Positions 1 through 8,151 of a DNA stretch of 64,000 nt are shown here, piece after piece; positions within the stretch are counted from its first letter, which is position 1, and each line of letters begins with the position of its first letter. Source of the stretch: Phreatobacter aquaticus. GTDB taxonomy: Bacteria; Pseudomonadota; Alphaproteobacteria; Rhizobiales; Phreatobacteraceae. The translations under genes were made by a program, and so were the position numbers. The stretch is taken from positions 4,565,001 through 4,629,000 of the forward strand of contig NZ_CP039865.1 of NCBI RefSeq assembly GCF_005160265.1, in the 5' to 3' direction. Under the pieces are notes generated by a model. The model was not told where the DNA came from. It made no database searches and saw nothing but the letters and a program-made list of their open reading frames with translations.

Positions 1-62
1 GCCTATCAGCGGCCCGGAAATGGCCGAAGAGGCCGAATCGAACCCGGATAGTTTCTCCATGA
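1..62 (+). CDS. Possible 3' end of an upstream gene (partial)
   Basis: A reading frame open from the window edge ends in TGA at 60-62. This stop would overlap the ATG at 59 of the aminotransferase in an ATGA junction typical of translational coupling. Only about 19 residues are visible, ending in ...RIVSP, too few to identify a family. The aminotransferase frame is also open back to the window edge, so this could equally be non-coding in this frame. Confidence 0.3.
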   Translation, partial: LSAARKWPKRPNRTRIVSP

Positions 63-1210
63 ACCAGGCCGCCCCGCTTAGCCCCATCCCGTTCATCGAT
101 CTCGGCGCCCAGCGCCGCCGCATCGGCGCACAGATGGATGAAGCCATCCTGAGGGTCGTCAATCATGGTGCCTATGTGATGGGGCCTGAGGTCCCCGCCC
201 TAGAGAAGGCGCTCGGTGAGTTCTGTGGCGCCAAGGAGGTTGTCTCCTGCGCCAGCGGCGATGACGCGCTTCTCCTCATTCTGATGGCCAAGCAGCTGAA
301 ACCCGGCGACGCGGTCCTCTGCCCGGCCTTCACCTTTGCGTCCACCGCGTCAGTCATCGTGCGCGCTGGCGGCACGCCGGTCTTCATCGATGTCCATGCC
401 GAAACCTTCAATGCCGATTCCCGGTCCCTGCTCCAGGGCATCAAGTCGGCCAAGGAGCTCGGCCTCAATCCTGTCGGCGTCATTCCAGTCGACCTGTTCG
501 GCCAGGCTGCCGACTATGACGCGATCGAACCGATCTGCGCCGAGCACGGCTTGTGGATGCTGTCGGATGCAGCCCAGTCCTTTGGCGGCACCTACAAGCA
601 GCGCAAGATCGGCACGATCGGCTTTGCCACCGCGACATCCTTCTTCCCGGCCAAGCCGCTCGGTGCCTATGGCGATGGCGGCGCGATCTTCACCGACGAC
701 GCGGACCTCGCCGTCGTCCTCCGCTCGCTGCGCATCCACGGTCAGAATGTCGAGGACAAATACAACAACCTGCGTGTCGGCATGACCGGGCGGCTGGATA
801 CGATCCAGGCGGCGGTCCTGCTACAGAAGCTCGCCATCTTCCAGGATGAGATCGAGGCCCGCAACCGCATCGCCGCCCGCTACAATGCCGGCCTGGCCGA
901 TATCGTCGACGTCCCCGTGATCCCGGATGGTCTGGTCTCAACCTGGGCGCAGTATACGATCCGCCTGCGCGGCGCCGATCGCACCGAAATTGCCGCCAAG
1001 CTGAAGGCCCAGGGCATTCCAACCGCCATCTATTATCCGAAGCCACTTCACCAGCAGACCGCCTACAAGCCCTATCCGATCGCCGGCAATGGCCTGCCGG
1101 TTTCCGATCGTCTGGCGAATGAGGTCTTGAGCCTGCCGATGCATCCCTATCTGGAGGATGCGGTCCAGGATCGCATCATCGACAGCCTGCGTTCGAGCCT
1201 TGCTGGCTGA
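59..1210 (+). CDS. DegT/DnrJ/EryC1/StrS-family sugar aminotransferase
   Basis: PLP-dependent aminotransferase of the DegT/DnrJ/EryC1/StrS family, which transaminates keto sugars on nucleotide carriers for surface polysaccharide. Visible family marks are the N-terminal PFIDL..Q motif, the PLP-contacting SDAAQSFGG motif, and the Schiff-base lysine in FFPAKPLG (Lys199 from this start), followed by GDGGAIFT. The C-terminal AIYYPKPLHQQ and LPMHPYL segments are also typical. I chose the ATG at 59 because family members begin shortly before FIDL; the frame is open upstream with another ATG at 20, which would add 13 residues. At 383 aa the length is normal. The next genes are a polyprenyl-phosphate sugar transferase and an epimerase, so a role in O-antigen or capsule sugar synthesis is inferred. 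The exact sugar is unknown. Confidence 0.9.
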   Translation: MNQAAPLSPIPFIDLGAQRRRIGAQMDEAILRVVNHGAYVMGPEVPALEKALGEFCGAKEVVSCASGDDALLLILMAKQLKPGDAVLCPAFTFASTASVIVRAGGTPVFIDVHAETFNADSRSLLQGIKSAKELGLNPVGVIPVDLFGQAADYDAIEPICAEHGLWMLSDAAQSFGGTYKQRKIGTIGFATATSFFPAKPLGAYGDGGAIFTDDADLAVVLRSLRIHGQNVEDKYNNLRVGMTGRLDTIQAAVLLQKLAIFQDEIEARNRIAARYNAGLADIVDVPVIPDGLVSTWAQYTIRLRGADRTEIAAKLKAQGIPTAIYYPKPLHQQTAYKPYPIAGNGLPVSDRLANEVLSLPMHPYLEDAVQDRIIDSLRSSLAG

Positions 1211-1287
1211 GGCCCGCGGCTGACATGCTTGCCCAATCGGCGCGCTCTGTCTAAGCCGGAGTGAAGTCACGTAAACCGGGGTGCGCC

Positions 1288-2310
1288 ATGTCTCCGCTCG
1301 TCCTGGCGGGGCTGTTCGCGGCTCTCGCAGCAAGCGCCGGGCTAGCCTGCTGGCTGATGACCCTGCGGCTGAGACCGTTTCTAGCCGACATAGCCGCGGC
1401 CAAGCCCGACGCACGATCCACGCATAGGGTTCCAACCCCGCAGGGCGCCGGGCTTGCCGTGATGGCAGCGGCTCTTGCAAGCGCGTTGGCCGGCACCCTG
1501 GCCTTTGGCGGACCGGATGCTGCATTTGGCTGGCTGGCAGGCGGACTGGTGATCCTGACAGCCCTCGGCCTCGTGGACGACATGATCGGCATGGCCTGGC
1601 TGCCCAAATTGGCCATCCAGGCCCTTGCCTGTGTTCTGGCCTTGCTTGGCCTGCCGGAAGCGTTCCAGATATTCGGCATCAGCGGCCTGTTCTGGGTAGA
1701 GCGGGCCGGCTTGCTGCTCTCCCTGCTGGCCATCGTGAACTTCGTCAACTTCATCGACGGCATTGACGAGATTACCGCCGCCCACGCCACACCGGGGATT
1801 GCCGCCTGCATGCTTGCGGCCTTGGCCGCTGAAATTGATGGACGGACCGGATTGTTCGCAGCCAGCCTGTTCGGCGCGCTGATCGGCTTCTGGCTTTGGA
1901 ACCGGCATCCCGCCCGCATCTTTCTGGGCGATGCCGGCAGCCTGCCACTGGGCTTGGCGCTTGGCTGGCTGGGCTTGGTGCTCGCCCAGCGGTCACCCGT
2001 CGCCGGCATCCTGATCCTCGTCTATCCGCTGACCGATGCGACGTGGACGCTGGCCCGGCGCCTGTTCCGTGGCGACAGGATCACCACGCCCCATCGCGAG
2101 CACGCCTATCAGGCCGCGACCGACACTGGGCTCACCCATCGCCGGATCATTGTCACGGTCGCGGTGATCTCGAGCCTTGGCGCCGTGCTGGCTCTCGCAT
2201 GCCTCACCCTGCCTGCCGTTTGGGTTCAGGCAGGCTCACTGGCCGTCGCGGCGCTCGCCACCTGGGTGCCGCTTCAGACCTGGCTAAAGCGCAGGGCAAA
2301 TGCGTCATGA
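1288..2310 (+). CDS. MraY/WecA-like polyprenyl-phosphate sugar-1-phosphate transferase
   Basis: Integral membrane glycosyltransferase of the MraY/WecA (GT4-type) superfamily, which loads the first sugar phosphate on undecaprenyl phosphate to start a surface glycan. Motifs in order are HRVPTPQGAG in the first cytoplasmic loop, the LVDD Mg-binding pair, the NFVNFIDGID motif, the FLGDAGS catalytic motif, and the HREHAYQ loop. About ten hydrophobic segments are visible. The ATG at 1288 is preferred over an in-frame GTG at 1261 because the first membrane segment follows it directly. Length is 340 aa. Its stop overlaps the start of the epimerase gene (ATGA). The pairing with an NAD-dependent epimerase resembles WbpL/WbpV-type O-antigen initiation, so the substrate is probably a UDP-N-acetylated sugar (inference). 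Confidence 0.88.
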   Translation: MSPLVLAGLFAALAASAGLACWLMTLRLRPFLADIAAAKPDARSTHRVPTPQGAGLAVMAAALASALAGTLAFGGPDAAFGWLAGGLVILTALGLVDDMIGMAWLPKLAIQALACVLALLGLPEAFQIFGISGLFWVERAGLLLSLLAIVNFVNFIDGIDEITAAHATPGIAACMLAALAAEIDGRTGLFAASLFGALIGFWLWNRHPARIFLGDAGSLPLGLALGWLGLVLAQRSPVAGILILVYPLTDATWTLARRLFRGDRITTPHREHAYQAATDTGLTHRRIIVTVAVISSLGAVLALACLTLPAVWVQAGSLAVAALATWVPLQTWLKRRANAS

Positions 2311-3242
2311 CCATCCTGGTCACTGGTGCAACAGGCTTCGTTGGCGCGGCGATTGTCCGGGCACTGGCCTATCGGCGCCGGGCCGTCCGGGCTGCTGCCC
2401 GCAACCCGGCCCTCGTGGAGCGCCTGCCAGGGGTGGAAGTCGTCGCCTTGCCCGACCTCGCCGGCTCGCCCGATTGGCAGCCATTGCTGTCGAACGTCAC
2501 GGCGGTCGTGCACGCGGCTGGCCTGGCACATCAGCCACCCACCATCTCGCTCTCGACCCTGATGCGGGTCAATGCCGAGGCCAGCGGCACGCTAGCCGAT
2601 GCCGCCGTGGCAGCCGGCGTTTCGCGCTTCATCCTGATGTCATCGATCCGGGCCGTGACCGGAGCCAGCGCGACCCATCTGGTTCAACCCACTGACGAGC
2701 CTGCCCCCACCGATGACTATGGTCGCTCCAAGCTTGCCGCGGAATTCGCGGTTTGCCGTGCCTTTCCGGGAGCGATCGTCCTGCGCCCCCCGGTCGTCCA
2801 TGGGGCTGGCGCCAAAGGCAATATGGCACGGCTCGCACGCCTCGCGCTCTCGCCTCTGCCGCTGCCTATCGGCGGGCTCACCGGACGACGGTCGCTGGTG
2901 TCGGAGTTCAACCTCGCATCCGCCGTGGCCCATCTTCTGGATCTGGCTGATGCCCCCTGCCCGATCATTCACGTCCAGGACGGACCGCCGCTCACCGTGC
3001 CCGACATGATCCGCGCTATGCGCCAGGCCTTCGGCCGATGGCCCATGGTGATGACCCCGCCAGCGGGCATCGACGCCGCGGCAATTCGCATGCTGGCGCC
3101 CGGGCTCGCCTCACAGCTCGTCGATGATCTCGTCATTTCCGACGACGGCCTTCGCGCCACGGGCTGGCAGCCCATCGAGCCGAGCAGCGACGGACTTGCC
3201 CGCATGGCCCGGACAGCCTTGTTCGGTCAGACGCGCTTGTAG
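2307..3242 (+). CDS. NAD-dependent epimerase/dehydratase (extended SDR)
   Basis: Extended short-chain dehydrogenase/reductase that probably epimerises or reduces a nucleotide sugar. The N-terminal TGATGFVG is the Rossmann dinucleotide motif, SSIRAVTG carries the catalytic serine region, and YGRSK is the YxxxK catalytic pair. A substrate-binding half with a VVHGAGAKGNMARL segment follows, as in UDP-sugar epimerases. Length is 311 aa, normal for the family. The ATG overlaps the stop of the preceding polyprenyl-phosphate transferase gene, so the two are translationally coupled. The 3' end overlaps the convergent manC gene by 16 bp. WbpV/Fnl-type 4-epimerases and 4-ketoreductases are hard to separate by eye. 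Confidence 0.88.
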   Translation: MTILVTGATGFVGAAIVRALAYRRRAVRAAARNPALVERLPGVEVVALPDLAGSPDWQPLLSNVTAVVHAAGLAHQPPTISLSTLMRVNAEASGTLADAAVAAGVSRFILMSSIRAVTGASATHLVQPTDEPAPTDDYGRSKLAAEFAVCRAFPGAIVLRPPVVHGAGAKGNMARLARLALSPLPLPIGGLTGRRSLVSEFNLASAVAHLLDLADAPCPIIHVQDGPPLTVPDMIRAMRQAFGRWPMVMTPPAGIDAAAIRMLAPGLASQLVDDLVISDDGLRATGWQPIEPSSDGLARMARTALFGQTRL

Positions 3243-4663
3243 TCGTCTTCCGAGCGGACGATGTCGTCCTCACCGAGATAGCTGCCGGACTGAACCTCGA
3301 TCAACTCAAGGTCGATCTTGCCTTCGTTGGACAGGCGATGCCAGGCGCCCAGCGGGATATAGGCATTCTCGTTCTCGCGCACGATCCGGGACGCGCCATC
3401 GACCTCCACCGTCGCGGTGCCCTGGACGACAATCCAATGTTCCGAGCGGTGGAAGTGCTTCTGAAGCGACAGCCGCGCACCTGGCTTCACGACGATCCGC
3501 TTCACCTGGAAGCGCGTGCCGCGATCGACGCTCTCGTAGGACCCCCAGGGTCGCAGGACACGACGATGCTCGTCGGCCAGACGCGCCGTCTCCGGAGCGG
3601 CCCTCAGCGTGCTGACCAGAAGCTTCAACTCATTGCCGACGTCACGGCGCGCGACCAGAACGGCATCCTTGGTGGTGATGACGGCGATGTCGTCGAGACC
3701 GACAACCGCGGTATGGATGTCCTCGCTGGCAACGTAGGAGTTGCGGGTGTCGGCCAGCGAGACATTGCCGCGAACGGCATTCCCCGCCTCGTCCTTTGGC
3801 GACATGTCCCAGAGCGCGTTCCATGAGCCGAGGTCCGACCATGCATAGTCTGCCTCGATGACGGCCGCGCGGTCGGTACGCTCCATCACAGCATAGTCGA
3901 CCGACTTGGCCGGCGATGCCGCGAACGCCTCGCGATCGAGCCGCTCGAAGGTGATCGTACCCGCGCGATCGACCACCACCTTGCTGGCAACAGCTTCGGC
4001 CGCCGCGGCAATCTCGGGCTCGAAGGTGCGAAGCTCGCCAAGGAATACGTCGGCGCGAAACAGGAAGTTGCCGGAGTTCCAGAGATAGCCCTCAGCGAGG
4101 AACCGTTCTGCCGTTTCGAGATCCGGCTTCTCGACGAAGGCTCCGACCATGCGGACGCGGCCATCCATGTTGGCGCCGGGCCGGATATAGCCATAGCCCG
4201 TTGCCGCATAGGCCGGCTTGATGCCGAAGGTCACGATGGCACCGGCCTCCGCTGCATCGAGGCCAGCCTTGGCGGTGGCGGCGAAAGCTGCAGCGTCGGT
4301 CACCAGGTGATCTGCCGCCAAAACCAGCATCACGCCATTGGGGTCGGAGGCACGCACAAGCTCGGCCGCGACCGCAATGGCGGGGCCTGAATCCCGGCGC
4401 ATCGGCTCCAGCACGATCCGGCCGGTCATGCCGGCGCGCGTCAGCTGGTCGGCGACCAGAAACCGGAAGTCCTCGCCGGTGACGATGACGGGATCTGTGA
4501 AGATCGCCTTGTCCGATACCCGCGCCAGCGTTTCCTCGAAGGTCGACTTGGCGCCAAGCAATGGCAGGAACTGCTTCGGATAGGTCTCGCGCGACGCCGG
4601 CCAGAGCCTGGTCCCAGCGCCGCCTGACAGGATCACCGGCACGATCCGCGTTGGGTTCGACAT
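3227..4663 (-). CDS. manC: Mannose-1-phosphate guanylyltransferase / mannose-6-phosphate isomerase
   Basis: Bifunctional type II enzyme making GDP-mannose for surface polysaccharide: the C-terminal cupin isomerises fructose-6-P to mannose-6-P and the N-terminal domain joins mannose-1-P to GTP. The nucleotidyltransferase signature GGAGTRLWPASR with the following YPKQFLPL is complete, VEKPD and GYLWNSGNFLF are present, and the cupin half has VKRIVVKPGARLSLQ with HFHRSEHWIVVQG. Length from the ATG at 4663 is 478 aa, normal for AlgA/XanB/ManC. I chose 4663 because GAAGGG lies 10 nt upstream; an in-frame ATG at 4681 adds six residues but has no properly spaced ribosome site. It runs convergently into the epimerase gene. 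Confidence 0.95.
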   Translation of the reverse strand: MSNPTRIVPVILSGGAGTRLWPASRETYPKQFLPLLGAKSTFEETLARVSDKAIFTDPVIVTGEDFRFLVADQLTRAGMTGRIVLEPMRRDSGPAIAVAAELVRASDPNGVMLVLAADHLVTDAAAFAATAKAGLDAAEAGAIVTFGIKPAYAATGYGYIRPGANMDGRVRMVGAFVEKPDLETAERFLAEGYLWNSGNFLFRADVFLGELRTFEPEIAAAAEAVASKVVVDRAGTITFERLDREAFAASPAKSVDYAVMERTDRAAVIEADYAWSDLGSWNALWDMSPKDEAGNAVRGNVSLADTRNSYVASEDIHTAVVGLDDIAVITTKDAVLVARRDVGNELKLLVSTLRAAPETARLADEHRRVLRPWGSYESVDRGTRFQVKRIVVKPGARLSLQKHFHRSEHWIVVQGTATVEVDGASRIVRENENAYIPLGAWHRLSNEGKIDLELIEVQSGSYLGEDDIVRSEDDYKRV

Positions 4664-4781
4664 TGTCCCTAAACCCTTCATCCTTCACTCATCATAGGTT
4701 TGAGGAGGTAGCGGGATTGAGGTTGTCGCGCCACAAGGATCGCTCGAAATGGTCAACGAGCGCGTGCTGGGCGCTGCCCGG

Positions 4782-6089
4782 TCAGCCAAAGGGCCGGCGG
4801 ACATCCGGTGTCGCGAAGTCGGTTTCCATCACGGCGGCCTGGTAGGCTGCGGCCACCAGGACCAGGTAACAGGAGGCAAAGAACGTCGCCATCTGGTCGT
4901 GGCCGAAGATCAGGTTGGTCAGCCCGAAGGTCGCGTAACCGCCGCTGAGAAGGACAGCGAAGGCGACCCTCTCACCATATCGGTCATCGCGGGATGACTG
5001 GATGGCGGTGATCACCGGCGCGGCCAGCAGCAGGATCAGGGCCGCAAGGCCGACCAGGCCGCGGGCGACCGCCGTGTTCACGAACTCATTGTGCAGATGG
5101 GTATGCAGCGGCACCGGCATGCGCGCCTCGCGCGCGCGCCGCCGAACTTCCGCAACGGTGTGCTGCTGGCCATAGCCAAGAGCAGGCCGGTCGGCGAACG
5201 CGTCGAGGCCGTAGGTCCACAGGATGATCCGGTGGGCCGTGCTGGCGTCGCGCGTCAAGGCGGCTTCACGCGTCTCGACCGAGACCAGGAACTGGTCGAC
5301 ACGCTCGGGGATCTTGATCAGGGCCGCGAGTGCTCCGATCGACAGGATGAAGCCAAGGCCAACCCCCGCGGACAGGCCCGGCCGGCGGCGCACATAGGGC
5401 CACAGATTGTAGGCCGAGACGATGAGGAACAGTGGCAACGCCAGCAATGCGCCCCGTGTCTGGGTCAGCAGAGACGTGGCGATCCCTGCTCCTGAAGCCA
5501 CCAGTGCGAAGGCCTTCATGCCAGCGCCAAGGCGGCTGAAGCCGACGAGTGAAAGGGCCGCCGCAAGAATGGCGATGTCTCCAGCCAGGATGGCATTGAC
5601 CATCCCGGCCGTGGCGCGGGGCAGACGCCAGATGAACACCTGGCACGCAGCGATCAGCGCGGCGACGATGATGCCGGCCCGAAGGCCGTTGAGGAACAGC
5701 GACCAGACATCCACCATTCGCGCCTGGATGACGGCGCCGACCAGCGGCACCAGGAACAGGAACTGCAGGTTCGTTCCGGCATCCATCAAGCCGGCCAGCC
5801 GATCCTCGAAGAAGACTGCCGATATGAGGGTCGAGGCGAAGTAGCCGAGCGCCACCAGGCAGGCAAAGGCGGTGCTCTCGGGCCAGACCCAGCCGACCCG
5901 TCCGGTGAGCCAGATGAGGCCGACATAGACAACGCCCAGGAAGTACCAGCCGGTTGCGAAGCTGCCAGCGGTCAGCGGCAGGAACCCCAGCAAGGGCGCG
6001 AAGAAGAACACCGCGCGCCGCGGGTCGTCGAAGGTCAGGCGCCACCAGCCGAGCGTCCGGGAGAGAAGCGATGCCGGCATTCGGGTCAT
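4782..6089 (-). CDS. O-antigen ligase/polymerase family membrane protein (Wzy_C)
   Basis: Multi-pass inner-membrane protein of the O-antigen ligase/polymerase (WaaL/Wzy_C) family, which joins or polymerises undecaprenyl-linked glycans on the periplasmic side. About ten to twelve hydrophobic segments are visible. The large periplasmic loop near residues 280-350 ends in LHTHLHNEFVNTAVARGL, the conserved His/Asn-Glu signature of the family. The ATG at 6089 is preferred because AGGGG sits 6 nt before it; an ATG at 6095 would abut that site. Length is 435 aa. It follows the fabG-like gene by 24 bp on the same strand, so it may be read through from the lipid A acyl-chain operon. Whether it is the ligase or the polymerase cannot be told from sequence alone. 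Confidence 0.83.
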   Translation of the reverse strand: MTRMPASLLSRTLGWWRLTFDDPRRAVFFFAPLLGFLPLTAGSFATGWYFLGVVYVGLIWLTGRVGWVWPESTAFACLVALGYFASTLISAVFFEDRLAGLMDAGTNLQFLFLVPLVGAVIQARMVDVWSLFLNGLRAGIIVAALIAACQVFIWRLPRATAGMVNAILAGDIAILAAALSLVGFSRLGAGMKAFALVASGAGIATSLLTQTRGALLALPLFLIVSAYNLWPYVRRRPGLSAGVGLGFILSIGALAALIKIPERVDQFLVSVETREAALTRDASTAHRIILWTYGLDAFADRPALGYGQQHTVAEVRRRAREARMPVPLHTHLHNEFVNTAVARGLVGLAALILLLAAPVITAIQSSRDDRYGERVAFAVLLSGGYATFGLTNLIFGHDQMATFFASCYLVLVAAAYQAAVMETDFATPDVRRPFG

Positions 6090-6113
6090 GCGCATCCCCT
6101 GATGGCGCGGGCC

Positions 6114-6863
6114 TTAGCGCTGAAGGCCCATCGACGCAGTCAGCCCACCGTCCATGGTCAGCGTCGCACCAGTCATATAGCCAGCTAAGGGTGACAGGAG
6201 ATAGCTGACCAGCGCACCGATTTCCTCAGGCTTGGCAAAGCGCCCCGCCGGGATCTGGCTTTCCATCTTCTCCCGGTAATCGGCATATTTCGTCATCATA
6301 TCGGTGTCGACGAAGCCGGGCGCCACCACATTGACACTGACACCGCGCTTGGCGCTCTCGATCGCCAGCGTCCGGCAATAGGCCGCCAGCGCCGCCTTCG
6401 ACGCCCCATAGGCCGCATTGCCCTGGTTCGACCGCTCCGCCGTGACCGAGCCGATCGCCACGATCCGCCCCGATCGCGCCCGCATCATCGGCCGCACGAG
6501 CGCGCCCACCAGGCGGGTGAAGGCAAAGAAGTTGATCTGCATGACGGCTTCGGCCTTGGCCTGGTCCATCACGGCCGCCAGCTGATCATAGGGCTGGCCG
6601 GCATTGTGGACGAGGCCATAGAAGGGCTCGGCCTTTTCCAGTTCGCCGCAGAAGGCATCGACCGCGGCCTTGTCGGCGAGATCGAGGGTTGCGATCGCAA
6701 CATCGCGGTCGGGATGGGCGGCTTTCAGATCAGCCACCAATGCCTCGGCCGCCTCGCCCGACGAGCGCACGGTGAACGTCACGTCGTGACCGCTCGCAAC
6801 CAGCGCCCGAACGATCGCGGCGCCCATGCCCTTGGCACCGCCGGTAACGAGAACGCGACCCAT
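6114..6863 (-). CDS. fabG: 3-oxoacyl-ACP reductase-like SDR of the AcpXL cluster
   Basis: Classical short-chain dehydrogenase/reductase, probably the beta-ketoacyl-ACP reductase for very-long-chain fatty acid elongation on AcpXL. The TGGAKGMG cofactor motif, NAG motif (HNAGQP), catalytic serine in IGSVTAE and the YGASK tyrosine-lysine pair are intact. The C-terminus has the usual YMTGATLTMDGG. Length is 249 aa. Its start overlaps the stop of the upstream ketosynthase gene (TGATG), giving strong coupling, and it is the last fatty acid gene of this minus-strand operon. The role on long-chain substrates is inferred from context; sequence alone supports a FabG-like reductase. Confidence 0.88.
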   Translation of the reverse strand: MGRVLVTGGAKGMGAAIVRALVASGHDVTFTVRSSGEAAEALVADLKAAHPDRDVAIATLDLADKAAVDAFCGELEKAEPFYGLVHNAGQPYDQLAAVMDQAKAEAVMQINFFAFTRLVGALVRPMMRARSGRIVAIGSVTAERSNQGNAAYGASKAALAAYCRTLAIESAKRGVSVNVVAPGFVDTDMMTKYADYREKMESQIPAGRFAKPEEIGALVSYLLSPLAGYMTGATLTMDGGLTASMGLQR

Positions 6864-8140
6864 CAGGCCTGCTCCCGCGCCAGCACCAGGCAGACATTCT
6901 GCCCACCAAAGCCGAAGGAACTGGAGATGGCCCGATCGACCTTCGCCTTGCGGGCGACATTCGGTACGACATCCATGCCAATCGCCGGGTCGGCCTCGGA
7001 ATGGTTGATCGTTGGCGGGATGACGCCACGATCGATGGTCATCAGCGTGAACACTGCCTCGATGGCACCGGCAGCCGACAGGGTGTGTCCGATCATCGAC
7101 TTGTTCGACGAGACCGCGATCTTCGACAGATGGTCGCCAAACACGGCGGCAAGACCGACATATTCCATCTTGTCGTTTTCAGGCGTCGAGGTGCCGTGCG
7201 CATTGACATACTGGACGTCGGCCGGCGTCACGCCGGCATCTTCCAGGGCATTGCGGATGCAGCCGATGACCGGCGCACCATCCGGGCTTGAGCGGGTGCG
7301 GTGGAACGAATCCGCCATCTCTCCGCAGCCCTCGACGACACCGAGAATCTTGGCACCGCGTGCCTTGGCATGGTCATAGGATTCCAGCACCAGCGCGCCT
7401 GCGCCCTCGGCCATGATGAAGCCGTCGCGGTCCTTGGCGAAGGGCCGCGCAGCCGCTTCCGGCTTCTCGTTGCGGGTCGACAGGGCCGACAGAAGCGAGA
7501 AGCGAACGAGCGATTCCTGATTGGCCGAGCCATCGGCACCGATCACCAGGGCCGCACCGGTCTCGCCCCGGCGGATTGCCTCGACAGCGAGCTGAATGGC
7601 GGTCGCACCCGTCGCGCAGGCGGTCGAGATCGAGATCGGAGCCCCGGTCGTACCGAAGCGATCGGCCAATTCGTCGCCGACCGATCCGAACAGGAATCGG
7701 GTCTGCATCGACGAGAAGTCCTGGGAATGCGCACCCTTGATCAGGTCCGCATAGGTGATGCCCTCGGTCTTGCCGGAAGCCTTCGCCAATTGCTGGCGCT
7801 GCGGCCATTCCATTTCAACCGGCGGCATGCCGAGGAACAGCGGGCCGGGGAACGAACCCTCCGAGCCGATCCCCGCTTCGGTGACCGCCTCGGCGCCAGC
7901 CAGTTCCGCCATCTTGGTGGTGAGGTCGGGCGCATTGTCGTGCGGCACGAAATCGACCGTTCCGGCAATGGTCGTGCGCAGCCCTTCGATCGGAAAGCGG
8001 GTGATCGTATGGATGCCCGACTGGCCGCCGGTGAGCTTCGTCCAGTTCTCTTCCTTGCCCTGCCCGAGCGAGGTGACGACGCCCATGCCGGTGACGACCA
8101 CGATGGGCCGGCCGTGCCTGTCCTTCATCGACTTGGTCAT
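6863..8140 (-). CDS. fabF2XL: Beta-ketoacyl-ACP synthase (FabF2XL type), catalytically complete
   Basis: Condensing enzyme of the thiolase superfamily for very-long-chain fatty acid synthesis on AcpXL. The Cys-His-His triad is intact: Cys175 in STACATG, His315 in NAHGTST and His352 in GHTLSAAGA. Length is 425 aa. I chose the ATG at 8140 because GGGGG lies 5 nt upstream and MTKSMKD leads straight into the VVVTGMGVVTSLG ketosynthase start; an upstream in-frame start would run into the preceding gene. It lies immediately after a second, degenerate ketosynthase gene, an arrangement resembling the KS/chain-length-factor pairs of type II polyketide systems. In rhizobia the equivalent pair is called fabF1XL/fabF2XL and serves the 27-hydroxyoctacosanoate chain of lipid A. 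Confidence 0.92.
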   Translation of the reverse strand: MTKSMKDRHGRPIVVVTGMGVVTSLGQGKEENWTKLTGGQSGIHTITRFPIEGLRTTIAGTVDFVPHDNAPDLTTKMAELAGAEAVTEAGIGSEGSFPGPLFLGMPPVEMEWPQRQQLAKASGKTEGITYADLIKGAHSQDFSSMQTRFLFGSVGDELADRFGTTGAPISISTACATGATAIQLAVEAIRRGETGAALVIGADGSANQESLVRFSLLSALSTRNEKPEAAARPFAKDRDGFIMAEGAGALVLESYDHAKARGAKILGVVEGCGEMADSFHRTRSSPDGAPVIGCIRNALEDAGVTPADVQYVNAHGTSTPENDKMEYVGLAAVFGDHLSKIAVSSNKSMIGHTLSAAGAIEAVFTLMTIDRGVIPPTINHSEADPAIGMDVVPNVARKAKVDRAISSSFGFGGQNVCLVLAREQA

Positions 8141-8151
8141 GACAGCCCCCT